A stretch of DNA of 64,000 nt from the NCBI RefSeq assembly GCF_900106835.1, contig NZ_FNNR01000007.1, positions 1 to 64,000 of the forward strand, given 5' to 3'. Below the pieces are notes generated by a model. It saw only the letters and a list, made by a program, of their open reading frames with translations, was not told the origin of the DNA and searched no databases. Positions 8,300 through 16,814 of the stretch are shown here, one piece after another. The position numbers and the translations under genes were made by a program. The stretch's first letter is position 1. Each line of letters starts with the position of its first letter. This DNA comes from Arthrobacter sp. cf158 (GTDB lineage Bacteria; Actinomycetota; Actinomycetes; Actinomycetales; Micrococcaceae).

Positions 8300-10924
8300 G
8301 TGAAGGCTATTCGAAGGTTTACAGTCCGTACCGTCCTCCCCGAGCCCATCCGGCCCTTGGCCCGTTTGGCGACCAATCTGCGCTGGTCCTGGCACCGGCC
8401 CACCCGGGAACTTTTTGCGAGCCTCAACCCGGCTCTCTGGGAGGAGTCGCAGCACGACCCCATAGCTCTTCTGGGCTCGATCAGCCGCGAGCAACTGCAG
8501 GATCTGGCCAACAACACCGATGTGGTGGAACGTGTGCAGCACGCCGCGGCAGATCTTGACCGGTACCTCAGCGAACCGCGCTGGTACCAGGGCCTCGGCG
8601 AAGACGCTCCGGCCTGCATTGCGTACTTCTCACCGGAATTCGGTATCACCGAAGTCCTCCCCCAGTACTCCGGCGGCCTTGGCATCCTGGCCGGCGACCA
8701 CCTCAAGGCCGCTTCGGACCTTGGCGTCCCGCTGATCGGCGTCGGACTCCTGTACCAAGCCGGCTACTTCAAGCAATCCCTGTCCCGGGACGCCTGGCAG
8801 CAGGAAACCTATCCCGTGCTGGACCCCGACGGCCTGCCGCTGACCCTCCTCCGCCACCCGGCCAAAGACGGCGTGCCCGGCAAGCCCGTTCATATCTCCC
8901 TGCCGCTGCCCAACGGCCGCGAGCTTCACGCGCACGTGTGGCGTGCCGACGTCGGACGTGTTCCGCTGCTGCTGCTGGACTCCAACGTCCCCTCCAACGA
9001 CGAAGCCGCGCGCGGCATCACCGACCGCCTGTACGGTGGCGGCGGCGACCACCGCCTCCAGCAGGAACTCCTCCTGGGCATGGGCGGCGTCAAGGCCCTG
9101 CGCGTCTACCAGGAACTCACCGGCACTCCAGCGCCTGAGGTCTTCCACACCAATGAGGGCCACGCCGGTTTCCTGGGGATTGAGCGCATCCAGGAAGCCA
9201 TGTCCAATCCCGAGCACCCCCTCAGCTGGGACGAAGCCCTCGCCGCCGGTCGCGCCTCCACCGTCTTCACGACGCACACGCCCGTACCCGCCGGCATCGA
9301 CCGCTTCGAGACCGTGCAGATCAAGCACTTCTTCGAATCGGGCCTGGCTCCCGCCGTGCCCACGGACCGGATTCTGGAACTCGGCCGCGAAAACTACGAC
9401 GGCGGCAACCCTTCCGTTTTCAACATGGCAGTGATGGGCCTGCGCCTGGCGCAACGAGCCAACGGCGTGGCCAAACTGCACGGCGTAGTGTCCCGCGAAA
9501 TGTTTGCCGGACTCTGGCCGGGATTCGACCACTCCGAAATCCCCATCACCTCCGTCACCAACGGCGTCCACGTACCCACGTGGGTTGACCCGCGCATCTC
9601 CTCCCTGGCACGGACCCAGTTCGGTGCAGAAGCCGAAGCACTCGGCCGCTGGGACCTCGCCTATAACGTCAGCGACGAAGACGTGTGGAGCCTCCGCCGG
9701 GAACTGCGCGCCCAGCTGATAGACGACGTTCGACGCCGGCTCCGGGCCTCCTGGAAGAAGCGCGGCGCAGCCGATGCCGAACTCGGTTGGACCGACTCCG
9801 TGCTGGACCCGGACGTGCTCACCATCGGCTTCGCCCGCCGTGTGCCCACCTACAAGCGGCTCACCCTGATGCTGCGCGACCCCGCCCGATTGAAGGCCTT
9901 GCTGCTGGATCCCAAGCACCCCATCCAGCTGGTCATCGCCGGCAAGTCACACCCCGCCGATGACGCAGGCAAGAAGATGATCCAGGACCTGGTCCGCTTC
10001 ACCGACGACCCCGAAGTCCGGCACAGGATCGTCTTCCTGCCCAACTACGACATCGCGATGGCACGGACACTGTTCCCGGGCTGCGACGTCTGGCTCAACA
10101 ACCCGCTCCGCCCCCTGGAAGCCTGCGGCACCTCCGGTATGAAGGCAGCCATCAACGGCTCGCTCAACCTGTCCGTCCTGGACGGCTGGTGGGACGAAAT
10201 GTACGACGGCGAAAACGGCTGGGCCATCCCCACCGCCAACAACAACGCCTCCGCCGAGGAACGCGACGACATCGAAGCCGCAGCCCTCTACGAGCTGCTG
10301 GAAACCCAGGTGGCCCCGCGCTTCTACGGAACCACGGTGGCCCAGGGCGCCGGCGCTGCAGGACCCTCCGAGTCCAGCCGCGAGACCGTGCCCACCCACT
10401 GGGTCTCCATGATCAAGCACACCCTGGCCAACCTCGGCCCGGCAGTCTCCGCGGAACGCATGCTCCACGACTACGTCAACAACCTCTACTGCCCGGCAGC
10501 CGTTTCCGGACGCAGGGCAGTTGCCGAGTCGTTCAAGGAAGCCAAGGAACTCGCCGCCTGGACCACCAAGGTCCGGAACGCCTGGCCGCAGGTGGTGGTG
10601 GAGCACGTGGACTCCGTTGGAGTCTCCGAGGAACCCCAAGTGGGCGACAGCCTCCAAGTCAACGCCTACGTAGCGCTCAACAGCCTCACCCCGGACGACG
10701 TCTCCGTGGAGGTCGCCTTCGGCCGCGCCGAAGAATCGGACGAGCTTGAGGACATCGTGGTGGCGGAACTGGACTCCCTTGAGGACCTCGGCAACGGCCG
10801 TCATCTCTTCAACGGATCCTTGGTCATCAACCGATCCGGTTCGTTCGGCTACACAGTGCGCGTGTTCCCGAAGCACAGCGCGTTGGCGTCGAAGGCTGAA
10901 CTTGGGTTGATCGCGAACGCCTAG
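8300..10924 (+). CDS. glgP: Alpha-glucan (glycogen/maltodextrin) phosphorylase
   Basis: The roughly 874-residue protein is a GT35 phosphorylase of the short-insert actinobacterial type, releasing glucose 1-phosphate from alpha-1,4-glucan. The N-terminus carries the DUF3417-like segment (RRFTVRTVLPEPIRPL...NLRWSWH). The PLP-lysine region is EACGTSGMKAAINGSLNLSVLDGWWDE (Lys near residue 612). Other family blocks are YFSPEFGITEVLPQYSGGLGILAGDHLK and FHTNEGHAGFLGIERI. The GTG at 8300 gives the family-typical start MKAIRRF; GTG at 8291 would add three residues. Neither has a good ribosome site. It is divergent from glgE, so synthesis and breakdown of the same polymer share one control region. Confidence 0.95.
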   Translation: MKAIRRFTVRTVLPEPIRPLARLATNLRWSWHRPTRELFASLNPALWEESQHDPIALLGSISREQLQDLANNTDVVERVQHAAADLDRYLSEPRWYQGLGEDAPACIAYFSPEFGITEVLPQYSGGLGILAGDHLKAASDLGVPLIGVGLLYQAGYFKQSLSRDAWQQETYPVLDPDGLPLTLLRHPAKDGVPGKPVHISLPLPNGRELHAHVWRADVGRVPLLLLDSNVPSNDEAARGITDRLYGGGGDHRLQQELLLGMGGVKALRVYQELTGTPAPEVFHTNEGHAGFLGIERIQEAMSNPEHPLSWDEALAAGRASTVFTTHTPVPAGIDRFETVQIKHFFESGLAPAVPTDRILELGRENYDGGNPSVFNMAVMGLRLAQRANGVAKLHGVVSREMFAGLWPGFDHSEIPITSVTNGVHVPTWVDPRISSLARTQFGAEAEALGRWDLAYNVSDEDVWSLRRELRAQLIDDVRRRLRASWKKRGAADAELGWTDSVLDPDVLTIGFARRVPTYKRLTLMLRDPARLKALLLDPKHPIQLVIAGKSHPADDAGKKMIQDLVRFTDDPEVRHRIVFLPNYDIAMARTLFPGCDVWLNNPLRPLEACGTSGMKAAINGSLNLSVLDGWWDEMYDGENGWAIPTANNNASAEERDDIEAAALYELLETQVAPRFYGTTVAQGAGAAGPSESSRETVPTHWVSMIKHTLANLGPAVSAERMLHDYVNNLYCPAAVSGRRAVAESFKEAKELAAWTTKVRNAWPQVVVEHVDSVGVSEEPQVGDSLQVNAYVALNSLTPDDVSVEVAFGRAEESDELEDIVVAELDSLEDLGNGRHLFNGSLVINRSGSFGYTVRVFPKHSALASKAELGLIANA

Positions 10925-10937
10925 TCCGTACAACGCT

Positions 10938-10985
10938 GCTGGCCCGCTTTTCCGTTATTGCTCAACGACGGGAAAGCGGGCCAGC
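10938..10985. terminator. Bidirectional terminator between glgP and the ABC exporter gene
   Basis: A long imperfect inverted repeat (GCTGGCCCGCTTTTCC with GGGAAAGCGGGCCAGC, one bulge) starts 14 bases after the glgP stop. It lies between two convergent genes. The loop is about 16 nt and the T-run is short, so efficiency is uncertain. Confidence 0.6.
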
Positions 10986-11015
10986 GACGTTTAACTCGCG
11001 ACGTGAAGGGGATTG

Positions 11016-13034
11016 CTAGCCGCGAATTGCGATTGCGGGGTCTTGACGACTGGCAACCCAGGCAGGGTATATGGCGCTGACGATGCCGGTGCTTGCCCCC
11101 AGCAGGAGACCCACCAGCCATAGCTCCGGGGGCAAAACGGGGGGCCAGGCCTGGATCCACGAGACACACAGCGTGGTGGCATTTCCGATGATGCCGCCCA
11201 GGGAACCTGCTGTGATTCCAACGATTAGACCCTCAAGAATGAAGGATCGGCAAATGAGCCATCGACTTGAGCCAATCGCTCGTCGAAGGGCTATCTCCGC
11301 CGATCTGTTCTGAACGGTCAAGTACATTGCGGAAGCCGCCGTGATGACGGCCAAGATCATCAAGACCAGCGACAGCAGCGCGATCAGTGACCCGAGATCG
11401 TTGGAGACCCCCTGCCTGATCGACTGAATATCGGCCGTGACATCCACCTTTGCCTTCCCTGGGTCGCTGGGCGAGTACGCCAGCGGAGCTACTCGCGCGA
11501 TCGCTGCGGCGAAGCCCTTTTCGGTTCGGACTTGAATTTTTAGCTCGGACCTGGGGACAGCCCGCATGATGCCGGCGTCGACGAAAACGGAGTTAGCGTA
11601 CTCAGGGAACTGTGGGCCGGGATCGAAGACGCCAACAACCGGGACCAGCCGGTCATCGATCCATATGCTCGACCCGTCCGGAGGCCCGTTGATCCTGCTG
11701 TACGGTATGTCGAGCGCAATTGCTGCCTTCGTTGAGATTACGGCGAGGGGACCCGCTCGTGAATCGTCGAGGGCACTGCGGCTGTTCTGGGGAATCAGCT
11801 GGATTTCGAAGTCTTCGAAATAACTCTTCGACGAGGAATGGAGTGACAATGGCGTTTCGGGCTCGGGATCGGACGGTCCGATTCGTGTGATGCGTACGTC
11901 TGCCGGGACCGCTGAGTACACATAGGATGCGCCGACCACATGAGGGAGGCGTGTCATCCGATCCACTCCGGAACGAAGCCCATCGAAATCGTCACGAACC
12001 ACAGCAGGTCCGTCTCCGACGGATAAGGACAACCGGTCCTGTGACGCAATCGCCAACCGGTTGTTGATGGCATTCGAAGTTGTCGAACTAATTCCAAGGG
12101 CACCCGTCATGCCCCCAATGGCAATCGCAAAGGCGAGGATCAGAAGCATTGTTCGGAGGGTACGGGCGGAGAGTGCGGTAAGCGCATCGCCCCAGTCATC
12201 CAGCAGGGAACACGCGATGCGGGACCCCCACTTCTGCTGGCCTGACGCTTTGAAGGGCTCCGGGACTGCGGGGACTTCAAACTGCGGCCTTGGCGGGGAC
12301 TTGGTTTTTACGTCACCCGTGATTCGACCGTCCCGGATCTCAATCCGGCGGTCGGTCTGGTTCGCCACGTCCACATCATGAGTGACGATTATGACTGTGA
12401 CACCTTCGGAGTTGAGCTTCCGAAGGTAATCAATGACGCGGCTGCTGTTCTCGGAATCAAGATTGCCTGTAGGTTCGTCGGCGAGGATGATCCGCGGCTG
12501 CGTCGCAATGGCTCGTGCTATTGCCAGCCGTTGCCGTTCGCCGCCCGACAGAAATTTTGCTTGGACCCTGCGCTTATGTTCCAGCCCAACGAATTTCAGG
12601 GCGTCCAGGGCGGCCAACGCCCGCTGGTCCATAGGAACACCCTGAACCCTCAAGCCGATGGCCGCGTTGCTCATCACGCTGTAGTCACCAATGACGTTTG
12701 AGGACTGAAAGACAAACCCCATCAGGTGCAGGCGCACCGCGTCGAGGCTTCGCTCTGCTGCGGTCTCGACTGCCTGCCCACGAATGGCGAGACGCCCCGA
12801 GCTTGCTCTATCCAACAAGCCCATGATGTTCAAAAGAGTCGACTTACCTGAGCCTGAAGGGCCCACAATGGACACGAACTCACCCGACCCGATGGTCAAG
12901 GAGACGTCGGATAAGGCCGGAGACATGGCACCTGGATATGTGCGCCATACTCTCTCCAGGCTGATGGCCGACGTGTTACCGGTGGCTGTAGGTTCCGCCC
13001 TGCGCGCGAGGTGATCCGATCGCGGGATCGTCAC
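11016..13034 (-). CDS. MacB-like ABC exporter, ATPase fused to FtsX-type permease
   Basis: The 672-residue protein has an N-terminal ABC ATPase of the LolD/MacB class: Walker [11 protein letters not shown]-loop [12 protein letters not shown], signature [10 protein letters not shown], Walker [13 protein letters not shown] and the switch His in VIIVTHD. A linker leads to a permease with one membrane segment near residue 295, a large extracytoplasmic domain, and three C-terminal segments with the FtsX-type [11 protein letters not shown] block. It overlaps the upstream adaptor gene by 4 bp (ATGA), so the two are translationally coupled. MacB proteins act as mechanotransmission pumps that export peptides, toxins or lipoproteins through a partner adaptor; that role is from family knowledge. 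The substrate is unknown, and the linked secreted protein at 15276-15602 is the obvious candidate. Confidence 0.88.
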   Translation of the reverse strand: MTIPRSDHLARRAEPTATGNTSAISLERVWRTYPGAMSPALSDVSLTIGSGEFVSIVGPSGSGKSTLLNIMGLLDRASSGRLAIRGQAVETAAERSLDAVRLHLMGFVFQSSNVIGDYSVMSNAAIGLRVQGVPMDQRALAALDALKFVGLEHKRRVQAKFLSGGERQRLAIARAIATQPRIILADEPTGNLDSENSSRVIDYLRKLNSEGVTVIIVTHDVDVANQTDRRIEIRDGRITGDVKTKSPPRPQFEVPAVPEPFKASGQQKWGSRIACSLLDDWGDALTALSARTLRTMLLILAFAIAIGGMTGALGISSTTSNAINNRLAIASQDRLSLSVGDGPAVVRDDFDGLRSGVDRMTRLPHVVGASYVYSAVPADVRITRIGPSDPEPETPLSLHSSSKSYFEDFEIQLIPQNSRSALDDSRAGPLAVISTKAAIALDIPYSRINGPPDGSSIWIDDRLVPVVGVFDPGPQFPEYANSVFVDAGIMRAVPRSELKIQVRTEKGFAAAIARVAPLAYSPSDPGKAKVDVTADIQSIRQGVSNDLGSLIALLSLVLMILAVITAASAMYLTVQNRSAEIALRRAIGSSRWLICRSFILEGLIVGITAGSLGGIIGNATTLCVSWIQAWPPVLPPELWLVGLLLGASTGIVSAIYPAWVASRQDPAIAIRG

Positions 13035-14242
13035 GATATCCGGACCTCGTCGCCCTGGCTGAGTTCCCCAGAGACTGCGGCGAATCCGCCCCCTGACCGA
13101 AGGACGGTTATGGGGACACGCATTGCCTGGTCCCCTGAGTCTCCATCGCCTCCCCGGCGACTCAGAACGTAGGTTCCTTCGGCATCCTGTCGAATACCGG
13201 ACAGCGGCACTGCGAGAGCCTGTGCCGTACTGCCCTGACCAGCTACGGTAACGCTTAGGTTGGGAGTCAATAGAGCAAGATCGGCTGTAGCTGTGGGCTC
13301 TACCGTCACGGGATTTCCCGCCCGTCGGCCATTCCCCGCATCCGTAAAGGGACCTACCTCAGTTATCCGTCCGGGCACTTGCTTCTCCGCGATCCTGACG
13401 GTGACATCCTGCCCAACCCTGAGAGACCCAGCCTGCTCCACGTCTGCGACAAACTCTACGAAGTTCTCTTGGGTCTGGACCGTGGCGAGGGGGCTTTGGT
13501 CCGTGACTTTCTGCCCTATGCCCAGCGCTGAGACGATGGTGGCGCGGGCGACAGGGAGGCCGATCAGTTGCCTGAACGGGATCGACACCGCAGGGGATAT
13601 CGAGTCGCCCGTTTCCGGGGACTCCGGTGTGGCTCCGGGTTCGACTTGTTGAATTTGCCCGGAGGGGATTCTCCCGCTGCTCAAGGTGAATCCTTCGCTG
13701 GCAAAGAATGACGATGCAGCCTCCATGGTTGCGCCGTCCAGGTGACCGGATTCGTGGGAAAGGTATCCAATCTGCATCAGCGCGCGTTGCAGAGCCAGGA
13801 CGTCGTCTCCCTCATCACCTCGGGCGAGATCGCGATACAAGGGAAGCGGGGCTGGCAGGACAAAATAGGGCTTGCCGGAAACTACACCGGCAAGGTCACC
13901 CCACTCCAACGTGTCCCCCGCCTTGAGCGTCTGACGAACCACCATCGGTTCTTGTCCCTCTTCATCAATCTGGATCGGCACAGTCGGGCCGGCCTTAATG
14001 ACGCCGGAGTATGTAAGCCGGTCATCGACAGTACGATTTTCAACCGTTGCATAGACGGGGATTTCGGCCATGGAGTTCTCGGGCCGAATGATCTCAGATT
14101 GGTCAAAGACACGTCCGGCCAGCAGACCCACCCCCGCGGACAAGACCGCGGTAATTGCCAACAGGAAGACCAGCCAACGTCGCGAGAGTCGCGTCAACCC
14201 GACAGCTGTAGCCGTTCCCTGCCGGGGCCGGTCATCATTCAC
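13031..14242 (-). CDS. Peptidoglycan-binding membrane-fusion adaptor of an ABC exporter
   Basis: The 403-residue protein has one N-terminal membrane anchor (WLVFLLAITAVLSAGVGLLAGRVF). A peptidoglycan-binding type 1 segment follows (GDEGDDVLALQRALMQIGYLSHESGHLDGATMEA, about residues 140-180). The rest is an HlyD/MacA-like adaptor fold with lipoyl and beta-barrel parts (VADVEQAGSLRVGQDVTVRI...GRITEVGPF). Adaptors with this PG-binding insert are known from Gram-positive MacB-type exporters, where they would cross the wall rather than reach an outer-membrane channel. It overlaps its neighbours by 4 bp on both sides (14242/14239 and 13034/13031), strong evidence for one operon. Confidence 0.82.
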   Translation of the reverse strand: MNDDRPRQGTATAVGLTRLSRRWLVFLLAITAVLSAGVGLLAGRVFDQSEIIRPENSMAEIPVYATVENRTVDDRLTYSGVIKAGPTVPIQIDEEGQEPMVVRQTLKAGDTLEWGDLAGVVSGKPYFVLPAPLPLYRDLARGDEGDDVLALQRALMQIGYLSHESGHLDGATMEAASSFFASEGFTLSSGRIPSGQIQQVEPGATPESPETGDSISPAVSIPFRQLIGLPVARATIVSALGIGQKVTDQSPLATVQTQENFVEFVADVEQAGSLRVGQDVTVRIAEKQVPGRITEVGPFTDAGNGRRAGNPVTVEPTATADLALLTPNLSVTVAGQGSTAQALAVPLSGIRQDAEGTYVLSRRGGDGDSGDQAMRVPITVLRSGGGFAAVSGELSQGDEVRIS

Positions 14243-15135
14243 TGCGTCTCTTTCAGCAACTTCTCAGCAGCATCCACGTACTTCTGGCTCTTCTTCTTGA
14301 GCTCAGTAAGAACTGCCTCATTCTGCTTGATGAGTGGCAACTGGTAACTTGCTTGAATATCACCGAGAGTTTGGGTCAGCCGGACCGCCTGATTGCATTC
14401 GGCCTCAATCGTCGCGATTCGGATACCCTCCGCGGCGTCGGACGTCGACGGGTTTTGCTGATCTGTCCTCACCTGAAGGTCGAAAGACTGCTGGCTCGAC
14501 CACTTGGCGTTGGCGGGGTCCAGTCCCGGCGTCAAACCTGCCGCTGAAATGCATGTGTCCCAGTCGTCTTTGGCGTTGTTCCAAGCTTCAGTTTCTGACG
14601 CCAGACTGAGGCTCTTCAAAGCGATCTCAGCTGCAGCGCCGCCGTTCATCAGCTCGTCAGGCGGAGTGATTTCATCGATCTTGCTCTTTTCGCTGGCAAG
14701 ACACTCATACCTGGCCTCCCCCCACGCGCCCGCCTCATCATGTTTCTGGTTCGATTGAGCGTCTTCTCCAATGAGCCGGAAGCCGAACTTTCTCACTCGC
14801 TCGACGTTCCACACGCCAAAGTTCCGGTTTTCGGCCTTGGGATAAGCTGTCGTCGGATCATCCATGAAGCCAAATCTCTTCATGCACGTTGTCATGACGA
14901 CTTCCCTCGCAAGGAGAATACGAGAGCGCTCAAGGGCAGAAATTCCGTACGCGTCAACCGGGAACACGATCATCGAGTTCTGGTAATCCAGATTCACTTT
15001 TCCGGATGGGTCCGGCGTCAGTGAATTCACCGCAGCTCCAGAACACGATGAAATAGCCAACGCTGCGCTTGCGGCAAGTGATGTCACGACGAACCTTGTC
15101 CAGCGCGACCCTCGTTCAGGAATTATTGTCGACAC
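14239..15135 (-). CDS. Conserved secreted lipoprotein of the exporter cassette
   Basis: The 298-residue protein has a signal sequence and lipobox (SAALAISSCSG, Cys about 31), so it should be lipid-anchored outside the membrane. Beyond that it is not assigned to a characterised family. It carries spaced cysteines in short motifs (TTCMKRFGF, YECLASEK, WDTCISAAG, EAECNQAV), which suggests disulfides, and the C-terminal third is charged and helical (LTELKKKSQKYVDAAEKLLKE), possibly coiled coil. It overlaps the adaptor start by 4 bp. From context it may hand substrate to the exporter or protect the cell from it. The function is unknown. Confidence 0.7.
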   Translation of the reverse strand: MSTIIPERGSRWTRFVVTSLAASAALAISSCSGAAVNSLTPDPSGKVNLDYQNSMIVFPVDAYGISALERSRILLAREVVMTTCMKRFGFMDDPTTAYPKAENRNFGVWNVERVRKFGFRLIGEDAQSNQKHDEAGAWGEARYECLASEKSKIDEITPPDELMNGGAAAEIALKSLSLASETEAWNNAKDDWDTCISAAGLTPGLDPANAKWSSQQSFDLQVRTDQQNPSTSDAAEGIRIATIEAECNQAVRLTQTLGDIQASYQLPLIKQNEAVLTELKKKSQKYVDAAEKLLKETQ

Positions 15136-15204
15136 TTTCCGCGTCCAATCTCATTTCTTGCGCCTCATGTGAATACCAGGCGCCGCGCCAAAAGAAACTC
15201 TGAC

Positions 15205-15230
15205 CTGCCGGTACTTGATCGGCAGATCAA
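15205..15230 (-). promoter_or_regulatory. Two mutually exclusive hairpins upstream of the exporter genes
   Basis: In the 140-bp gap between the crystallin-like gene and the lipoprotein gene two perfect inverted repeats overlap. One is CTGCCG (15205-15210) with CGGCAG (15220-15225). The other is TTGATC (15215-15220) with GATCAA (15225-15230). They share bases and cannot form together in one RNA. The first is followed on the transcript by GAGTTTCTTTT, a weak terminator tail. The arrangement could lower expression of the exporter relative to the small protein; alternatively the palindrome is an operator. Confidence 0.4.
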
Positions 15231-15275
15231 AGTATCGTGGCGCTTAGCCTGCTTTTATCGAATAGGAGATTGGGC

Positions 15276-15602
15276 TTAGCCGCGATGGAAGCTACTGATG
15301 TTGTCATTCCATGATCCAAGGAAGGGCACATACCAGCCCAGAGCGCTGTAGTCGTTAGCGCTTCCAAAGCCGGCACCACCGTAATTGACGTCCTGCCACC
15401 AGGTTACGTAGTAGCCGAAGTTCTTGACCGAACTGGTCTTGTTGTCGAACGACCCCATCCAGGTCGAGTTGTCGGCTCCGTAGGATCCACCGCCGTAGTT
15501 ATTGTTTTCGTACATAATGCTGGCGTTCGCTTCCTGGCTTGCGGCAAAGAGTGCTGCGGCAGACAATGCGACGACAGTAGCCGCCCGTGTGAGCTTTTTC
15601 AT
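15276..15602 (-). CDS. Small secreted beta/gamma-crystallin-like (I36-type) protein
   Basis: The 108-residue protein starts with a clear Sec signal peptide (MKKLTRAATVVALSAAALFAASQEANA), leaving a mature chain of about 81 residues without cysteine. The mature part is rich in Tyr, Gly, Asn and Trp. It contains two crystallin-like blocks, YENNNYGGGSYGADNSTW...DNKTSSVKNFG and WWQDVNYGGAGFGSANDYSALGWY, each ending in an SS-V/F-type strand. This resembles Streptomyces metalloproteinase inhibitor SMPI (family I36) and related proteins. The ATG has GAGGA 8-9 bases upstream. It is the first gene before the exporter cassette and has its own promoter. Whether it is an inhibitor, a toxin or a signal is not known. 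Confidence 0.72.
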   Translation of the reverse strand: MKKLTRAATVVALSAAALFAASQEANASIMYENNNYGGGSYGADNSTWMGSFDNKTSSVKNFGYYVTWWQDVNYGGAGFGSANDYSALGWYVPFLGSWNDNISSFHRG

Positions 15603-15699
15603 TTCTTGATCCTCATATTCGCTGATGCAATGAGGAGAGCAAATAACTCAGCACGCTCCCCAGTACGCAAGTAACGAGGCACACAAATGCCTCACCGAA

Positions 15700-15739
15700 A
15701 ATGTATCGCTCGACACCCTTAATTTCAATATTTTGAAAT
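15700..15739 (-). promoter_or_regulatory. Promoter of the crystallin-like gene with palindromic operator over the -35 box
   Basis: On the minus strand there is a -35 box TTGAAA (15728-15723), a 17-bp spacer and a -10 box TACATT (15705-15700). The -35 box lies inside a perfect inverted repeat ATTTCAA-TATT-TTGAAAT (15722-15739). A repressor bound there would block the polymerase. Below the promoter the leader can form a small hairpin (GAGGCA 15676-15681 with TGCCTC 15688-15693). The region from 15603 to about 15790 is much more AT-rich than the rest of the window. Confidence 0.55.
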
Positions 15740-15856
15740 AATCGGAATAGTCATAGAAATATACAATTTGTCGCGTCACGATTCGGGGCGATGCAACACT
15801 TAAGCATCTCGGGGGTAGTCCCGACTCACCTGGAACGAATACTGACTGAGCACTCC

Positions 15857-15889
15857 GCCAGACCTGTCAATGCAGATACCTGGTCTGGC
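15857..15889 (-). terminator. Possible terminator after the barstar gene
   Basis: A perfect 8-bp inverted repeat, GCCAGACC (15857-15864) with GGTCTGGC (15882-15889), follows the barstar stop by about 30 bases on the minus strand. The loop is 17 nt and there is no T-run, so it is only a weak candidate. Confidence 0.35.
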
Positions 15890-15919
15890 CTTTGCCATCT
15901 GAGGACGAAGTCGGCGCGA

Positions 15920-16279
15920 CTAGTTCTCGAAGACTGCGATGACTGCCAGGTCGCGGCCGGCGTAGCGCTCGGCGTCTTGCAGGATTTCGCACACCACGCC
16001 GAAAGAACGGTCTGTGCGGTAGGCAGCAGGCACTTGCCAGATCATGGTGACCGGGCTGCCGTCGTCCTCTGACAGAGCATCGGCGTAATCGTGGAGGGAA
16101 TCGTTCAGGGCATCAAGGTTCACCCCGTAGTACTCCGGGAAATCGAGGACTTGTCCAAAAACTTCCAGGACTGCCTGCTTGGTGGTTGCCGGCGGGACCA
16201 GCACGGTCCGACGGCCGATATCGGACATCTGCTCCTGTAGTTCCTCCAGGGTCCAGGTGTCTGCGGAATAGATTTTCAT
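15920..16279 (-). CDS. Barstar-family ribonuclease inhibitor
   Basis: The 119-residue acidic protein matches the barstar fold. It has the DFPEYYGVNLDALNDSLHDY segment, which corresponds to the barstar helix and loop carrying the Tyr and Asp residues that plug the RNase active site, and the closing strand LAVIAVFEN. It has no signal peptide and so acts in the cytoplasm. It starts 6 bp after the stop of the RNase gene, and its ribosome site (TAGGAG) overlaps that stop, as expected for a toxin-inhibitor pair. Its role is to protect the host from unsecreted RNase. Confidence 0.92.
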   Translation of the reverse strand: MKIYSADTWTLEELQEQMSDIGRRTVLVPPATTKQAVLEVFGQVLDFPEYYGVNLDALNDSLHDYADALSEDDGSPVTMIWQVPAAYRTDRSFGVVCEILQDAERYAGRDLAVIAVFEN

Positions 16280-16285
16280 GGGCTC

Positions 16286-16789
16286 CTACTTGTCTTCGAC
16301 GATGAACATGAACGACTCGTAATGGTCCGGTGTGTAGTACTTTGCCGAATCCTTGCCAACGATGATCCGGCGGGCGCCGCGGTCCGACTCGCCAGGAGTT
16401 GGCACCGTGTATTCCTTGTAGAAACCGCCGGACTTCCTGGGCAGGAGACCCTCAAAATTGCCGAAGTTCACACCATCGCGATCATACGGATACGGGCCAC
16501 CCTTAGCGATCAGCGCCAACGTTTGCCGGGCTTCCTTGGGCAGCTGGGCAGCGCTGATCGTGGGCAGGGTTGAAGGGTTCGCAACGGCGGCCGCCGGCGT
16601 CGAGACCGAGCCAGGCTCCGGCGTCGTGGTCTGGACGCTGGAGAACCCAGCGCCGGAAGACGCAACGCCGGAAGGAGGCGCGCTGGAGGGGGCTGTCAGC
16701 GAGCCGCCGCCCACCATGGCGATCACCAGCACGACGACGGCGATCACCAGCCCCGCGAAAGCCACCAGTTTGCTGCGGCTGCGGTTCAT
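16286..16789 (-). CDS. Secreted guanyl-specific ribonuclease (RNase N1/T1, RNase Sa type)
   Basis: The 167-residue protein has an N-terminal membrane/signal segment (LVAFAGLVIAVVVLVIAMVGGG), a roughly 45-residue Pro/Ser/Thr linker, and a C-terminal microbial RNase domain of about 95 residues. The domain closely follows RNase Sa: GGPYPYDRDGVNFGNFEGLLP, the catalytic Glu in YKEYTVPTPG, the Arg pair in RGARRIIVG and the catalytic His in PDHYESFMFI. It cleaves RNA 3' of guanosine. Unlike RNase Sa the domain has no cysteines. It follows the glgX stop by 25 bp on the same strand and precedes barstar. Confidence 0.92.
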   Translation of the reverse strand: MNRSRSKLVAFAGLVIAVVVLVIAMVGGGSLTAPSSAPPSGVASSGAGFSSVQTTTPEPGSVSTPAAAVANPSTLPTISAAQLPKEARQTLALIAKGGPYPYDRDGVNFGNFEGLLPRKSGGFYKEYTVPTPGESDRGARRIIVGKDSAKYYTPDHYESFMFIVEDK

Positions 16790-16814
16790 GCGGAAAGCTC
16801 CTGTGGGTTAATGC

